A stretch of DNA of 64,000 nucleotides from Tetragonia tetragonoides (taxonomy: Eukaryota > Streptophyta > Magnoliopsida > Caryophyllales > Aizoaceae). The stretch's first letter is position 1. The number at the start of each line of letters is the position of its first letter. This document shows, in pieces, positions 47,580 through 57,120 of the stretch. The notes under the pieces are model-generated. The model was not told the DNA's origin. It ran no database searches and saw only the letters and a list, made by a program, of their open reading frames with translations. The stretch is taken from positions 14,605,000-14,668,999 of the forward strand of contig CM076145.1 of the NCBI GenBank assembly GCA_038025085.1, written 5' to 3'. Position numbers and translations under genes: made by a program.

Positions 47580-47757
47580 TACTATCAAAATTGAGGTTCA
47601 AACAAAGCTATTGAGCCGATGAGAATTATTTTGTGAAAAATAGAGAGAAAAACGAAAGAAAACAGCAAGCAAATGAAGAAGTTATCACCAACAATGGAGG
47701 CGCTTAGTGATAACGAGCGTGGTGGAACGAGAGCGTTAGTGAAGAAGTTTTAATTTT

Positions 47758-47996
47758 ATTTGTCAACTATTTGATATTTTTATCGAAAAATGTTTTTTTT
47801 TTTATATATTTAAGTATCGGCCGGTTCATCTGGTCGACTATTATTCAACTTCCTACCCAAAATATCTATTATTGTCTTATCCACCCATTGTCAAAAATTG
47901 CACTCAAAAAATAAAGACACTATAGATATCTCCGCCCTCCCTTATTTCTCTCTCTACAACCACCGCCCACCATCATCATTAAACAGTCCTACAACA
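47758..47996 (+). promoter_or_regulatory. Upstream region of A3
   Basis: AT-rich sequence with one TRGTNNACYA (47831), directly right of the LINE target duplication. On its left side the LINE separated this from the spacer at 42970, so the two were adjacent before the insertion. Confidence 0.4.
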
Positions 47997-49789
47997 ATGG
48001 CGAGAACTAAAGTCTGCGCAAAACCGGGTAAGAGTAGTAATCCAAGAACTCCTCCACTTATATCACCCGAGAAGTCTCCCAATTTAACTGAACAACCACC
48101 AAAGATCTCCAATTCAGACCAGGTCCCCCCTAATTCATTGCCTTTACCCTCCAGTTCTAAACCCACATGTGAAACTCTAGTTGACCTACCAACTAATTCG
48201 ACCACTGTAAACAGATCCCCTATCACCAGAGCCAGATGGAAGGCTACTATGTGTGAGCTAGGGGTGACTGGTGTTGCCAACATCGGAACAGAGGACATGG
48301 AGAACGGAAGGCCATTGACAAGGGCAAGGGCAAGGGCAAGGGCAAGGCCATTGACAACGGCAAGGCGATGTTGAAGGATAAGGGCAAGGCAGCAATGGGA
48401 GAAGTGAAAAGGAAAGAAACAGGGGTAAACATCATGGATTGCAAGTGGCAAAAGTTGAAAGACGAAGGGTCGGATGAAGAAGAAGACACAGAAAAAGAGG
48501 GTGACCCAGTTCGTTATCCTTATGATAGCACATCAAGCTCTTCTGATTGTGAGGTCATTGATGAAGAGATTCTCCGTCAACAATATGGACCAGTGGACAA
48601 ATGACTTTTTTCAGATTTATTCCACTTCGTGAGGTACATCCATTACTTTGCTGATCGTTCAGTTTTACCTCAATTCTCATTTGATATGGACTTTTTGAAC
48701 AAACAGAAATTCTTGTTTACTGATTTATTGAAAATAGCTGGTTGGCTTCTTATGTTTGCGACAATTGATCAATTCATGGATCAAGAGATGTTCAAAATGT
48801 TTTTTGCTAGTTTGCACAAAAAAAAAAGTATTCAAGAATAAACGCCGTGTTTGTGTGAGGGATAAATTAGGTTGCAAGGTGTATTCTGGTTATTTTATGG
48901 AGAAACAAGTTGATGTATCAAGGGCTAGGTTGGGAAAGGTGTTACGTTTGAAAACTGATGGTGATGATTTAGATAAGCTAGTGAAGAGTATGACTGTGGA
49001 GAAAAGGGAAATCATAATAAAATTATTGTTTACTGAAGGATATGATGGATACCATATTAATGCTAATGACTTGCCTGGGGACTTGAGTGTACTCCTCTAT
49101 GTTCTCAGCCGGACTGTCGCACCTAGGGGAGATAGCTTCAATGCAATGGATGATAAAATATTGTTGGTGATGAATTCGTTGGTTAGTGGGAGGTTCAACA
49201 TGTCGTTGCCTAGTATAATGATGCACATTGATCAAGAATGCAATGAAAGGTACAAAGCCAGGCCTTCCATACAAAGTATTGTTCACCCTTTTCTTTTTAG
49301 AGCAAGATTTCAATGTGGATTTGGAGAGAACGTGGTCAGCCTCAAATGTTTGACGCTGGAATCCTTTCTAGGATGAAATATGTGAAGGTAGACGGCAAGC
49401 TCGTAAGAAACCGTCACAAGAAGGGTTGTTGTATCCCTTCCACATATGGTTTGCCTAACGATGGTGTACATGCCAAGGTGAGTGAGATATTTATGGAGCC
49501 TGCCTTCATGAAAGGTACTGGTTGTGGTGCTGAGGGAGTTGTCTTTAGGTCCACCAATAATAAGGACATGATAAAGGAGAGCACCGCTCATTTGGAAAGG
49601 TGTTTCTTAAGAAACTTTGTTGAGACCCGGGCTATGGTGGAGCAGGTGAAAGATGTGGAGACTAACCAAGACAAACTTGCGCGTGAGTGTAAGTATTTGG
49701 CTGATTCAAATCAGTGGATTGTCTCCTGTCTTGAGCAACTTGCTTCTCAGTATGACCTCGTCTTGCTTCGACCTCCTACGCGCAACTGA
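47997..49789 (+). pseudogene. A3: 'putative plant transposon protein' family, frameshifted
   Basis: The ATG at 47997 gives MARTKVCAKPGKSSNPRTPP, sharing MARTKxCAK with A1. A Pro/Ser region follows, then a Gly-Lys hexanucleotide repeat (DKGKGKGKGKA in the second frame, 48318-48350) and an acidic stretch. The family domain is spread over frames: FSFDMDFLNKQKFLFTDLLK, EMFKMFFASLHKKK, MEKQVDVSRARLGKVLRLK, VLLYVLSRTVAPRGD, then the LPYK..FT.FF box, DAGILSRMKYVKVDGKLVRN, FMEPAFMKGTG. It ends LLRPPTRN. Lesions: -1 near 48315, TGA at 48602, +1 in an A10 run (48818-48827), and shifts near 49255 and 49335. B3 follows 0.67 kb downstream. Confidence 0.7.
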
Positions 49790-49829
49790 TGGGCCATAGA
49801 CGACCAGTCGTGCCATTAGATGTCTTAAC

Positions 49830-49845
49830 CCCGGGTATGCCTGGG
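49830..49845 (+). terminator. GC hairpin 40 nt after the A3 stop codon
   Basis: CCCGGGTATGCCTGGG, identical to the element after A1 and at the same distance from the stop. Confidence 0.5.
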
Positions 49846-49900
49846 TATGATTAATGTAATAAGTTTTAAACAATTCTATGGTACTTTGCTTTTTTTGGTG

Positions 49901-49914
49901 CCGGGTATGCCCGG
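49901..49914 (+). terminator. Second GC hairpin after A3
   Basis: CCGGGTATGCCCGG, a perfect 5-bp stem with TATG loop, 111 nt beyond the A3 stop. It is a second copy of the preceding motif. Confidence 0.5.
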
Positions 49915-50461
49915 TGATTGTGGTTGCAACAAATTTTTAAACCCCACCTGCTACTCTTAGTTCCCTCCTCCAATTCTATAGTACTATTATGTTTGTAATG
50001 AAGTTGTTGTTGTTCACCCACAACTATTATGGTTTTATTTGGTATGACATGAATGAATGACATCATTGGTGTACCACTCCTTGTAAGGTTTGTGACGCAA
50101 TGGTACACTAATGATGTTAATGGTTGATGATTTTTTTTCCACTAAGTTGGGGGGGGGGGAGCTTCAAAATTTGCCTTTCAAATTAATGGCCATGACTTTG
50201 GAAGCTTGAACTTCATATGCATGGTAATGGTGGACCAATTGAACATAATGGTGTACTATTGTGTAAACTTTGTTTTGCGATGACTGGGTTTTAACCCGAC
50301 CCGAGTTAAAAGTGTCAAAAGGTAGACCTAAGGGTATTAATAAAAACCCACCTCCAAAATCACAACATGCTCCGTAAATTACAACAGATCAGCCAAACAC
50401 TCTTCCTTCCCTCCTCTCCCACACAAACCAGCTCTCTCGAAAGCTTTCTTTGTCCCCTTCA
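49915..50461. other. Spacer between A3 and B3
   Basis: Four perfect TRGTNNACYA sites lie within 190 bp (50067, 50101, 50228, 50249), the densest cluster in the window. A G10 run sits at 50150. The leader of B3 (50370-50461) is CT-rich on the coding strand. Confidence 0.55.
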
Positions 50462-51619
50462 ATGGAGGGAAACAATAGAGAATCGCATTCTATTATATTT
50501 GCACCTTCCATTTTTAAGGAGATATTTCTTAATATCTTTCCTGAGTGGGTCGAAAATCCACTTCCTCCCCATCATCAATTTAAGACAACCTTCGAGAACC
50601 ATCAACTACTGTCAAACTATAATCCACCATCACCTGGCACGCCGAAGGTGGTGACCAACCACACTCGCTATTTTTTCCCCACTGAGGATGGGACATACAA
50701 ACTAGTGAGGGCGTCAGCCCTTTGTCACCTCATCCTCCATCCGAATTTGGCAGCGGGGAAAATGAGAGATATGCAAATGATGAATGCTGAAGGAAGGCTG
50801 GTGGCTGGCCATCTGTTTACTTTGACGGATGTCTCCCACTTACCGTGGAGGAGCCTAGAAGGAAGAATCCAAGCCCTTGAGTCCTTAATAGACCACCCAA
50901 AGTGGCTCATTCTTCCTGCTGATTGTAAAGTGTTAGTCGACCATCCCATGGTGCTCCCTGAAATGATTGTCGGCTGTATTTTGACAAGCGTAGCTACAAA
51001 GGGCACTCATGCGGCTTACTCCAACGTTGTCTACGTCTACCAGCTTCGACACGAGGTCAAACAAGTTGAGTTTAAGATGAAGCAAAGTAATTGGTTTCAG
51101 CCTAACCAATTTAGGAACTACCACTCCGATTTTAAGGCTATGCCCCAATACTGGAGGGTTCTGCCTCAGAACATTATCATCGATTGCTTGGACGAGGGAC
51201 ACATGGCTGCACACCCCAACCTGCGCCGTGTACACAACCTTGATGCTACTAACAAAATGATGGTTTGGAATGCAAGAGGTATAGCCCGACCCTCCTTTCT
51301 CTCTAATTTTCTCTACTTATGTCAATTGCATCGGCCTGACCTGTTTCTGGTTACCGAGACCCGAGTCGGACCGCCAAACACTGAGAATATAGTGAGAGGA
51401 TTTCCATTTCAACATTCGTTGGCCTTGGAACCGAATGGGTTAGCAGGGGGATGTTGCTGTTGTGGACGGACAACATTGATGTGCAAGTCATCAAGAAGGG
51501 AAAATTTATCATCCATGCCAATGTTCAGAGGAAGATGGAAGTTTAACTTCAAGGTCCTTACAATGGTTGCTTCCCAACACTCAACTAATGATGTCTCGCC
51601 TCTGCCGATAAGTTTTTAA
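50462..51619 (+). CDS. B3: unknown domain fused to the start of a LINE-type endonuclease
   Basis: Intact 385-codon ORF from the ATG at 50462 (MEGNNRESHSIIFAPSIFKE). Residues about 40-265 form a domain I do not recognise: YKLVRASALCHLILHPNLAA, LVAGHLFTLTDVSHLPW, WLILPADCKVLVDHPMVLPE, YSNVVYVYQLRHEVKQVEFK, YWRVLPQNIIIDCLDEGH. B1 aligns to it by eye. From residue 266 comes MMVWNARGIARPSF, HRPDLFLVTETRVGPPNTEN, the first part of an endonuclease/exonuclease/phosphatase domain as in LINE ORF2. At a G5 run (51446-51450) the homologous reading moves to another frame (MLLLWTDNIDVQVIKKGKFI, IHANVQRKMEV, stop 51543), so the last 58 residues of the ORF are out of the ancestral frame. The later catalytic motifs were never included. 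Confidence 0.65.
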   Translation: MEGNNRESHSIIFAPSIFKEIFLNIFPEWVENPLPPHHQFKTTFENHQLLSNYNPPSPGTPKVVTNHTRYFFPTEDGTYKLVRASALCHLILHPNLAAGKMRDMQMMNAEGRLVAGHLFTLTDVSHLPWRSLEGRIQALESLIDHPKWLILPADCKVLVDHPMVLPEMIVGCILTSVATKGTHAAYSNVVYVYQLRHEVKQVEFKMKQSNWFQPNQFRNYHSDFKAMPQYWRVLPQNIIIDCLDEGHMAAHPNLRRVHNLDATNKMMVWNARGIARPSFLSNFLYLCQLHRPDLFLVTETRVGPPNTENIVRGFPFQHSLALEPNGLAGGCCCCGRTTLMCKSSRRENLSSMPMFRGRWKFNFKVLTMVASQHSTNDVSPLPISF

Positions 51620-52546
51620 TGCTTTGTTCCGCCTTGACATTTGGGTTTATGTGTTTATGGATTTGTTAACTTTAATGCTCTGTCAACCAACTTTCCTCAA
51701 CATTTTGGTTTATGTATGAGGTTTATGGATGGTTACATTTCGGTTCGAGTATGAGGTATACTTAACTGCATTTTAATCTTTCCTCAACATATGATTCTCC
51801 TATATTTAATCATTTCCATCTTACTCCTCTCTTTTGTGCACATACTCAATTTATCATATTGTTTACAACATATATTCGTTTCTTGCAACAAGTATTGGTC
51901 CACTAGTTTGTTTCCAACCATTGCTACGTTTTCAAGCTTTGCTCCAAGAACATGTTTCCAAACATTAGTACTAATTTACTCCTATATCCACCTTTTCTCG
52001 ACCAACTATAGATCTTGGTAAATAATTTGAAGTGAGCTTTACCCTGACAACTACGATATTGTCCTCCTCTAAGTACTAATTTTATAGTCAACCACTTCTT
52101 GTTTTAGTGGGTGTCCATAGGGGCAGGGCATTCAGTTGTCGCTTTCGCAATGGAAAGGTCACTTGGCTTACATTTCAATTAAACTATATTAAAGTATTTG
52201 GTGCACTACTATGTATGAATGGTCTACTGATCTTCGCTTTGTTGGACTACTATGAATTTGTTGGTCTACTTAACTTTCCATTTGGTGCACTATTATGTAT
52301 GAATGGTCTACGTAACTTTACTTCAACAACATTCATTTTTAAAAAGTGTCATCCTATATGGTGTATATATACCCCTTGCGTTGTCGACCAATTTTAGTTG
52401 TTGCCAACCATGGTCAAGCATTTCATTTTATTTGGTCCCTAAATTACGCATCACCTACACCAGTTTACTGTACAAGGACCTTGTTGCATGGTACAATGAA
52501 AAAAGAGACAGTACTTTACAATATGTTATTCAAATAATGTTATCCT
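51620..52546. other. Spacer between B3 and the Ulp1-like gene
   Basis: No gene. Sites TRGTNNACYA at 51896, 52085, 52199 and 52283. A unit 'TTTGGTGCACTAYTATGTATGAATGGTCTACK' occurs at 52196 and 52280, an 84-bp tandem duplication carrying the motif. Confidence 0.55.
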
Positions 52547-55500
52547 CTATTTAAACCGTTTCTTACGAGGAAGCTCGGACTCGTCTTCGATCACTTCCCC
52601 ATGAACTGTTGTTGTCTCAATTGTGTCTAGCATTAGGTTGTTGTCTGACATCAACACTTTCATCAACAAACGAAGCCGTATTTCAACATCATCCTAAAAT
52701 ACAAGGAACTCAATTAAGGAATAGAATAATAGTATAAAATACAAGGAACTCAATTAAGGAATAGAATAATACAAACGACAAGTCCCGATTTTCTCGGAAG
52801 GTGTTACCTTAAATATTGTGTATATTCCGCAATCATTCCTGCATTGCATGTAATATTACTTGCCAATTGCGTTTCAACTTAGTCTCATTTAACAATAATA
52901 TAAGAAAAGACGTACTCGTTGGGTTGTGTCGCAACCATTGAATTCTCAATTTCAAAGGTGTCAATATTCTCCCCAAGTGGAAATATTCCTCCACCACAAA
53001 AATAATCAGCAAGGAACTCAACCTGTACTCAACCCATAATATGCCAATTCAAAAGTTGGTGCTAAAGAAGGACTAAACTTAATGGGAAGAACAAAAGGCA
53101 AAAATAATGGGATTAACAAAATGCACAAAGGTGGACTAAACTGAACCTTTTAACACTTACCAGTTTTTGAACCTTAATATACCGTTTGCCCCAAGCCAAA
53201 GAATCCAGATTATACACTTTCTATCAACTAAGTCGATAATTCACAAAGTCCAGTGGTCGTCGATACAAAATGGAAGGAAAATCTGCAATAACAAACTCAT
53301 TTACTTAATATCATTTTCAATACTATCGTGCTAATTACCCTTTTACTGAATTCCATTTTACCTTTTCTGCTTTTTCTCTTGAGGTCCGGGGTATGAAATA
53401 CGGTGTTATGAACGTATCCATTGTGTGCTTCAAAAGTTCCGGACTTGGAGGGGGATCTGGCATCAAAATATCATTCTGCAAAACTAAAACACATGTTACA
53501 TTTATTTATTTTTTCTATTTTTTGGTTTTTTCTTAAATTCAGAAATACGTCTTCACTTACAGCAACCATACTTGGCAGAAGTATATCCTTCCCTCCATCC
53601 AACTGCCCCTCATCACTCAACACAGCAACAACAACGTCCATTGCCTAAAATGACAACACAAGTGTAGTGTACAGTTTGTGTACCCGCCTATCTTTAACAA
53701 TGCGAATGCAATAACCTAATTCCAAAGTCATATTATCTTACCCCGGTACCTATCCATCTGTCCGGGTAGAAGTGTCATAAATCGAGATGGCTCATTTTCC
53801 GCCTGTACAAACGGGTGTGTGCGAAAAGAACTTCACTTCAACATAACAACGTTAATTAGTTAAGCTTCCAAATAAGATTTTTAATTTTTCTTTTTTGAGT
53901 AAATAAGAAAATTTTAAAACATCTCGTTTTCAAGCTAACTTGTCGCAATAGTCAACATTGTTGAACACAAATTGCATCAATTTTATCTCCCTCGTTGTGA
54001 AATCGCATCTCCCCACCACCTTCTCAAGTGCTTTGTAAGGAGTAGCCAAGTCATTTGATCTTGTAACATTCTGCGGAGGATTGATATTCAATAACCGCGC
54101 ATATTTAAAGCCACCAACTAGAGCCACATCAGAATCCATAGCCCCAAGTCTACCACCACATCAGGGCTCTCTTCTGGTTGTACTTCACCAACAGCTTCTA
54201 CTGGTCCACTGTTTTTTCACCCGGCTTCGCCTTCGCACTCATTAACTCCTCTATTTCAGCAAGATCAGCTTCTCCATCGTCATTGTCTTCCTTAGTTTTC
54301 TTTTTCGTCGATGACTTCCTTGGCAGCCTTCGAGCAATGGTGTAAGGGCTTCCTTGTTGGCTGTTGGCTTTGCGCTTCTGCGGTGTCACCCTATAAGGAC
54401 TCTTCATAGAGGGAGCGTCCTTAAGGGTGTGCACTCCGGGAGGGAATTACTTATCAACCTTCTTCTCCAATTGTTGAATAACCTTCTCACTTAGTAAGTT
54501 GTCTGGCAACGTAAAAGCTTTCGGGGACGGATAATTGTATTCCTCTTCACGAAGGGTATCTTCTGCGAATTTTCCAGCAAAGCTCAACGCTTTTGCAACC
54601 GAGCCACCAGCTTCCTCATCCCTACGACTCCCCGCACTATGACCCTTTCCCCCACTCTTCTTTTCTGCCCCCGACTTCTCTTTTCTGTTTACTTCACCTA
54701 AAATGCTCAACAATTGACTATGCCTTTCCTGGTTCGACTCTTCCATCGATTTCTGCCTCTTCACAATATCGCAAACTTCATGACACATACTTGCAATCTC
54801 CAAGTCCTGTCGTTCTTGGGCTTCCCTTAAATACGCCAGCTCTTGCAACAAGGTAGAAAGATCAACTCTAGGTGGATGTTCACATACAGTCTTCCTTTTC
54901 AGTTTCACCGACAGCCGCTTCACCATCAAAACTATCTTCTCCTCTGTCCACAGCCCCCAAAAGGGCCTTTGGTGCCAATCACTTGTTCACTGTCGTTTGC
55001 ATCTCCGATGTGCACCAGGAAAAATAGCTACAGCAAAATATTCATTTACTCACATTTATTGCATCATCCAAATATATCAATGACATTATTTATTAAATAA
55101 AAGTCTTACCATTAAAATATGCGTGCATCCGTCAACATTCTTGTGCTCTCTGCTCTTGTATTTTTCTATTCCGCTTCTAGGCAACGCAATAGATAATTTG
55201 CCCAATTCATATTTGGGACACGCCCTATATCTTTCACTACGTGTAACATAGATTGCTTTGGGGTCGTTAGTGTGCTACCATTATTTTGAATATCTCCAAC
55301 TCCTTCTCTTCGTCAATCGGCATCCCTATTAGTGCCTCCTCAAACGCAGCCTTCGTCATCTCTCAATAACGTTGCTTAAGGAGGAATATGTCTTGTTAAG
55401 GGCCTGAGTCGTCAACAACTACTCCTGCATTCTTAAAACCCACCAGAGCTTCCACTTCCTTTGCAGTAATGGCCCACCACCGTCCATTCATCTCAACCAT

Positions 55501-55797
55501 GTGGGAGGTTGTATCGTAATGGTCCACCATCCAGTTCACAACACTCCTTCGGAGATGGTGGGCAGGCATCCCTATAAGTGAACAAAACCCTAGCTGCCTC
55601 ACAATCTCTCTTTTCTCACCGGGTAACTCGGACAATAACTTCACAACATCGTGAGGGTCACACCAAACATTTTCCTTCCGCCCGCCTTTTTTCTCTTTAT
55701 ACTCCTTTGACATCTTCTTCTGCTCAGCCACATGCTTGGACTTCACCTCCAAAGATGCTCCCCGCCAAGCCTCTGATATTACATCGTTCTGATTCAT
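52547..55797 (-). pseudogene. Ulp1-like (C48) cysteine peptidase gene, multi-exon, decayed
   Basis: The minus strand shows a chain of exons with GT-AG borders. The N-terminal exon from 55797 (MNQNDVISEAWRGASLEVKS; REIVRQLGFCSLIGMPAHHL, WWAITAKEVEALVGFKNAG) is followed by NWANYLLRCLEAE, IEKYKSREHKNVDGC (55300-55118), a coiled, Lys-rich region (54929-54447; 54434-54198), VVAVLSDEGQLDGGKDILLP (53640-53560) and DILMPDPPPSPELLKHTMDT (53478-53362). The catalytic exon 53282-53161 reads DHWTL, stop, IIDLVDRKVYNLDSL, giving the His-Trp and the Asp of C48 peptidases. SMVATQPN and SNITCNAGMIAEYTQYLR stand where the Gln and Cys motifs belong. The last exon is VEIRLRLLMKVLMSDNNLM...ELPRKKRFK (52693-52547). 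TGA at 53241 and shifts mark a dead gene. ULP-like genes carried by plant MULEs are an established association. Confidence 0.8.
52716..52775. repeat. Short tandem duplication in an intron of the Ulp1-like gene
   Basis: ATACAAGGAACTCAATTAAGGAATAGAATAATA type sequence is present twice in a row (from about 52698 and 52737), unit about 39 bp, essentially identical. Confidence 0.75.
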
Positions 55798-56499
55798 TAT
55801 TCTATCAATAAAATGTCCATCTTCAGTTATGATAATTGATATGTACCTGTTTCTTCAATATTAATCCTTGCAACTTCTCGCTATTGTTTTTCACAAACTC
55901 CTTTCTGCAATCCAAAGAAACACTAACAGTTGCTTGTCAAATGTACAACACTAATTGATTGACACATTTTTAATGAAGCCAAGTCCTTACGAGAATAGAA
56001 GATACGAAGATTTAGGACGCTTGAGAGTCTCAGTGGCCCAATTCTTTTTCTGTTTTGATGCCATCAAACCTACCAAGGTAATAAGAGTATATTCAAAACG
56101 TCATTATTATATACACAGTGAATTTTATGCAACAAAACAAGGTAACAAAGACTAAAATTGTTCAATTCTCAACTTCATCATGCTCCACCCAACAACTCTT
56201 ACACACTATATATTATGGGACTAGCTAAATGCAGGGAGGAAAAGTTCTAAATGTAGGGAGTAGTGACAATAATTTATTTTTTGCTAACCTCTTATAATCA
56301 TACAATTAGAATTACTGGACCACGAACTACTAATAATGGTCAACTAACTTTTCTATTATGGTCCACCATTTCGTAATTTTAATTTTCTTCTTCATATCTA
56401 AAACAACTTATTGCACCATCTTTACCTTTAGTCGACTATCTTGTGCCCCCCATTTCAACTTTCACAAATACTATACTCTAAATTTAATTCTTTTTTTGA
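55798..56499. other. Upstream region of the Ulp1-like gene
   Basis: No gene recognised. Sites TRGTNNACYA at 56337, 56359 and 56429 form the right-most cluster. Confidence 0.45.
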
Positions 56500-56526
56500 C
56501 ATTATCGTCGACCATAACACTATTTG

Positions 56527-56576
<50 letters not shown>

Positions 56577-57120
56577 CAAATTAACCTACTCCATCTACCT
56601 CCAAATATCTAGGTTTTCAACTATTTCACACTCCATTCTACCATCGATAAATTTATAATCAATTGCAATTTTGTCCCACCTAAATCACAAATTTTTACTT
56701 CCAACATAATAAAACAAACTATTTTTCCCATTTTATCATCGACCATAACACTAATTGGCCCCTCTATCTCTCTCTCTTTTTCATTAATCAAAATTTATCT
56801 ACTCCATCTACCCACAAATTTTTAGGTTTTCAACTATTTCACACTCCATTCTACCATCGATAAAATAATAATCAATCAATTTAGTCCCACCAAAATCACA
56901 AATTTTCAGTTCCAACTAAAAAAAAAAAAAAAACTAATTTCTCAAGTTTTCGTCGACCATAATACTAATTTACCACTCACTCTCTCTCTCTCTCTCTCTC
57001 TCATCAAAATTAACCTACTCCATCTACCCTCAAATTTATAGCTTTTCAACTATTTCACATAAAATCTAAATCTATTTCAATTTAGTCCCAAAAATATCAG
57101 AACTTGCGGTTCCAACTTAT
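56500..57120. repeat. Three tandem units of about 210 bp containing (CT)n
   Basis: Each unit has 'CRTCGACCATAAYACTAATT', then a CTCTCTCT run of variable length (longest 56528-56573), 'AAATTWACCTACTCCATCTACC', 'TTTTCAACTATTTCACA' and 'AATTTAGTCCCA'. Units begin near 56500, 56725 and 56945. They lie just downstream of the minus-strand ATG frame at 57410. Confidence 0.8.

Larger units (their letters stand above)
42983..47745 (-). mobile_element. Full-length L1-type LINE with 12-bp target duplication
   Basis: On the minus strand: 5' UTR from 47745, ORF1 (ATG 47579), ORF2 (endonuclease, reverse transcriptase, zf-RVT) to 43144, 3' UTR, and a poly(A) ending at 42983. AGTTTTAATTTT is present on both sides (42971-42982 and 47746-47757). 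Order and domains are those of plant L1. Damage is limited to a few shifts and stops, so the insertion is younger than the surrounding region, whose palindrome it lacks. Confidence 0.92.
27785..57080. mobile_element. Proposed giant composite MULE-like element (about 29 kb)
   Basis: This stretch is unified by a FAR1/MULE transposase pseudogene, an Ulp1-like peptidase pseudogene (both known partners in plant MULEs), three paralogues of a transposon-linked protein, two paralogues of a further gene, a GRF zinc-finger gene and tandem repeats. Above all it is unified by about 39 perfect copies of the palindrome TRGTNNACYA between 27907 and 56438, against about two in the remaining 35 kb. The motif is missing from the nested LINE, so the element is older than that insertion. 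Terminal inverted repeats and a target duplication were not found; the limits given are the outermost near-matches to the motif. A cluster of several related elements is the alternative. Confidence 0.5.

Noticed and set aside
47954..48489. Minus-strand ORFs of 165 and 80 codons opposite A3
   Set aside because: Ala-Leu dipeptide runs come from the hexanucleotide repeat of A3 read on the other strand.
27907..56438. Reading the palindrome as WRKY W-boxes (TTGACY)
   Set aside because: Only a minority of the sites (those with TTGACC or TTGACT) contain a W-box; the common factor is the TRGT/ACYA symmetry.
27785..57080. Interpretation as a viral integration or a bacterial-type defence cluster
   Set aside because: All recognisable genes are plant transposon families; no capsid, replicase, CRISPR-like array or operon signs are present. 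Regular spacing of repeats as in CRISPR was looked for and not found.
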